Part shown: in pieces, positions 23,126-24,948 of the stretch
Position numbering within the stretch: position 1 is the stretch's first letter
Layout of the letters: each line of letters opens with the position of its first letter
Assembly (NCBI GenBank): GCA_002336765.1
Contig: DDES01000183.1
Span: 1-24,948 of the forward strand
DNA: 24,948 nucleotides
Direction: 5' to 3'
From: Novosphingobium sp. UBA1948
GTDB taxonomy: Bacteria > Pseudomonadota > Alphaproteobacteria > Sphingomonadales > Sphingomonadaceae
The notes under the pieces: model-generated
Databases searched by the model: none
Told to the model about the DNA's origin: nothing
The model's input: only the letters and a program-made list of their open reading frames with translations
Program-made: the position numbers and the translations under genes

Positions 23126-24387
23126 GCCGACACCCAGCCCAACGCCCCGCCCTTTGGCGCTGGCCCGCAACGCAGGATGATCGCGCCAGACCGCTGCGCT
23201 GGCTGGCGACGGGGCTGTTGGTGGCCATGGCCGCGCTGTTTCTGGTGGCGCGGCATATGGAATGGCCTGCCGTGCGCGCCTTTGCCGAGGCGGCGATGGT
23301 GGGCGCGTTGGCCGACTGGTTCGCGGTAACGGCGCTGTTCCGCCACCCCCTCGGCCTGCCCATCCCGCATACCGCGATCATCCCCGCCAACAAGGATCGC
23401 ATCGCCGACACGATGGCCGGTTTTCTGCGCGCCAATTTCCTGACGACACAGGTGGTGGCAAGGCGTCTCGCGCGGCTCGATCTGGCGGGCGCGCTCGGCG
23501 GCTTTCTGGCCGAACCCAAGGCGGCGGGCGAGCCGCGGCTAAGGCAGGGCGCGGCGGCGCTGGTGGGTGACTTCCTCGATTCGCTGCCGGGCGAGCAATT
23601 GGGCGCCGCCCTCAAATCAGGCCTGCGCGGCCAGTTGGAGCGAATCGATCTGGCCCCCTTGCTCGGCCAGTTGCTGGAAGCGGCAATTGCCGACGGGCGC
23701 CACCGCCCGGTGATCGAGACCATGCTGCGCTGGACCGGCGAGACGTTGGAGGCCAACGAGGATTTGCTGCGCACCATGATCCACGATCGCGCCAACGCGC
23801 TGGTCCGCTGGACAGGGCTGGACGAGACGCTGGCCAATGCCATCCTCGACGGGCTCTATCGCCTGCTGGCCGAAACCATCGTGCAGGACGAGCATCCGCT
23901 GCGCGCCAAGCTGGAGCAGATGCTGGCCGGCCTTGCGCATGATCTGCGCCACGATCCCGACATGCAGGCCAAGGTGGCACGTATGAAGCGCGAGGTGCTG
24001 GCCAATCCGGCGATGGGCGCGTGGATCGACGGCTTGTGGGAACGCGCCCGCGCCGCGCTCTTGCGCAAGGCAGGCGATCCGCAGGCTTTGCTGACAGGCA
24101 AGCTGGGGACGGGGCTGGCCGGTTTCGGTCGCGCGTTGCAAACCGATCCGCGACTCAAGCACCATGTGAACCGTTTTGCCCGCCGCACTCTGGCGGGCAT
24201 CGCGGTGCGGCATGGCGACGGTATCGTGGCGCTGGTGTCCGACACGGTACGCCGCTGGGACGCGGGCACCGTCACCAACCGCATCGAAGGCGCGGTGGGA
24301 CGAGACCTGCAATTTATCCGCATTAATGGTACTTTGGTAGGCGGGCTGGTAGGGCTTGTCCTCTATGGACTTGAAGCCCTTCTTTGA
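23122..24387 (+). CDS. DUF445 family membrane protein
   Basis: A 421-residue member of DUF445 (E. coli YjiN relatives), of unknown function. Two hydrophobic segments bracket it: about 27-43 near the N-terminus and about 403-419 at the very C-terminus, with a large mainly helical domain between. Family motifs include ALADWFAVTALFRHPLGLPIPHTAIIP near 62-88 and NKDRIADTMAGFLRANFLT. The GTG start overlaps the pump's TGA by 4 bp, implying translational coupling to the efflux operon. Whether it aids efflux or is only a passenger is unknown. Its 3' end overlaps the -35 box of the next gene. Confidence 0.9.
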   Translation: MSRHPAQRPALWRWPATQDDRARPLRWLATGLLVAMAALFLVARHMEWPAVRAFAEAAMVGALADWFAVTALFRHPLGLPIPHTAIIPANKDRIADTMAGFLRANFLTTQVVARRLARLDLAGALGGFLAEPKAAGEPRLRQGAAALVGDFLDSLPGEQLGAALKSGLRGQLERIDLAPLLGQLLEAAIADGRHRPVIETMLRWTGETLEANEDLLRTMIHDRANALVRWTGLDETLANAILDGLYRLLAETIVQDEHPLRAKLEQMLAGLAHDLRHDPDMQAKVARMKREVLANPAMGAWIDGLWERARAALLRKAGDPQALLTGKLGTGLAGFGRALQTDPRLKHHVNRFARRTLAGIAVRHGDGIVALVSDTVRRWDAGTVTNRIEGAVGRDLQFIRINGTLVGGLVGLVLYGLEALL

Positions 24388-24413
24388 CCAAATTTCAGCA
24401 ATTTCCGTATAAT
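24384..24413 (+). promoter_or_regulatory. Near-consensus promoter of the 24423 gene
   Basis: TTGACC (24384-24389), an 18-base spacer, then TATAAT (24408-24413). The match is unusually close to the sigma-70 consensus for this GC-rich DNA. The predicted start of transcription is near 24420, which excludes an in-frame TTG start at 24384. Confidence 0.72.
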
Positions 24414-24422
24414 CGTCAAGGA

Positions 24423-24758
24423 ATGGATCTCAAAGCCATGCCTGACGATTTCGCCTCAGTCCGCGCCACGGCGCAGGCGATGAACTGCGCATGCTTCGGG
24501 AAATGCAGCCTTCAGAATGCTTTATACTGCCTCTATCGTCGAACGCTGGATGCAGCCAGCTGCGACGCCAACAGCAATATCCACCGCATCGAGTTGGTCA
24601 AACCCTTGGGCGTGGTGCTGGGCTATCAGAAAACACGCATCGGCCAACGCGATTGCGCGGCCTTTGCCGAAACGCTGGCGGCTGGTGATGCGGCCGGCGC
24701 TCTGGCGGCATGCCATCGCATGATGGACCGCGCCGGTGTGAAGCATCTGGGAGCCTGA
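24423..24758 (+). CDS. Small cysteine-rich protein of unknown function
   Basis: A 111-residue protein with no signal peptide or transmembrane segment. Seven cysteines are at 22, 24, 28, 36, 47, 78 and 97; the first four form a tight C-x-C-x3-C-x7-C cluster that could hold a metal or Fe-S centre (inference). I know no matching family. The ATG at 24423 sits 9 bases past a TATAAT box and would be read from a leaderless mRNA; an ATG at 24438 is the alternative and gives 106 residues with a short leader. A GC-rich hairpin follows. It is convergent with etfA. Confidence 0.68.
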   Translation: MDLKAMPDDFASVRATAQAMNCACFGKCSLQNALYCLYRRTLDAASCDANSNIHRIELVKPLGVVLGYQKTRIGQRDCAAFAETLAAGDAAGALAACHRMMDRAGVKHLGA

Positions 24759-24789
24759 CCCCGCGCCGCACCAGGAGCACGACGCGGGG
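24759..24789. terminator. GC-rich hairpin between convergent genes
   Basis: CCCCGCG (24759-24765) pairs with CGCGGGG (24783-24789) with a 17-base interior. No T-run follows on either strand, so its role as a terminator is uncertain. Confidence 0.35.
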
Positions 24790-24798
24790 CTATGGCGA

Positions 24799-24948
24799 TC
24801 ACAGTTTTCCGGTGAGTTCCGGGACAGCGCTGAACAGATCGGCGACGAGGCCGAAGTCAGCGACCTGGAAGATGGGTGCGTCTTCGTCCTTGTTGATGGC
24901 GATGATGGTTTTGGAGTCCTTCATGCCGGCAAGGTGCTGGATCGCGCC
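24799..24948 (-). CDS. etfA: Electron transfer flavoprotein alpha subunit (C-terminal 49 residues, cut by window edge)
   Basis: The reverse strand is open from the window edge to a TGA at 24799-24801, giving 49 residues. They match the C-terminus of ETF alpha/FixB: GAIQHLAGMKDSK (FAD-binding), then IINKD-type AINKDEDAPIFQVADFGLV, and DLFSAVPELTGKL. The protein carries FAD and passes electrons from acyl-CoA and other dehydrogenases to ETF-ubiquinone oxidoreductase. etfB is usually next to etfA and would lie beyond the window. Partial only because the window ends. Confidence 0.95.
   Translation of the reverse strand, partial: GAIQHLAGMKDSKTIIAINKDEDAPIFQVADFGLVADLFSAVPELTGKL

Overview
This is a GC-rich, gene-dense bacterial chromosome segment, best explained as an alphaproteobacterium of the order Sphingomonadales (Novosphingobium or a close relative). 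The evidence is a SciP/DUF1153 cell-cycle regulator, a bactofilin overlapping an M23 peptidase gene, a COQ7-type ubiquinone hydroxylase, an alphaproteobacterial MnmA, and the order proA-nadD-rsfS-rlmH-envC-ctpA. The genus is inference. No insertion sequence, prophage, CRISPR array, rRNA or tRNA is visible, and this looks like core chromosome.

Layout. 1-1131 (+): a YjaB-like acetyltransferase overlaps a half-length spermidine-synthase-like protein by 4 bp. 1159-2713 (-): an M23 peptidase gene whose 3' end overlaps a bactofilin gene by 62 bp. 2714-2966: a divergent regulatory region with five GANTC sites. 2967-9525 (+): proA, nadD, rsfS, rlmH, an EnvC-type amidase activator, the C-terminal processing protease CtpA, a DsbB-like protein and COQ7. 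9648-10217 (+): a secreted unknown protein ending at a strong bidirectional terminator. 10306-13114 (-): dnaJ-like, yihY-like and fabI, tightly packed. 13233-14782 (+): pdxH and a cation diffusion facilitator. 14868-16016 (-): a beta-lactamase-fold lipoprotein, divergent from a small membrane-anchored unknown (16047-16430, +). 16432-17586 (-): mnmA. 17758-18434 (+): a small unknown ORF, then sciP and a textbook terminator. 18704-24387 (+): an RND efflux adaptor and pump, then a DUF445 membrane protein. 24423-24758 (+): a small cysteine-rich unknown with a near-consensus promoter. 24799 to the edge (-): the C-terminus of etfA.

Themes. Envelope and cell-shape functions recur: bactofilin/M23, the EnvC-like activator, CtpA, an RND pump, DsbB and a lipoprotein hydrolase. 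The rest is housekeeping: proline, NAD, PLP, fatty-acid and ubiquinone synthesis, and ribosome and tRNA modification. The most interesting signals are non-coding. (i) Several promoters place the -10 hexamer 7-9 nt before the start codon (proA, dnaJ-like, mnmA, the 24423 gene, probably the 17758 gene), suggesting leaderless mRNAs. (ii) A 47-nt imperfect palindrome lies between mnmA and the 17758-sciP pair. (iii) Five CcrM-type GANTC sites and a two-block dyad lie between the M23-bactofilin pair and proA. No clearly new multi-gene system was found.
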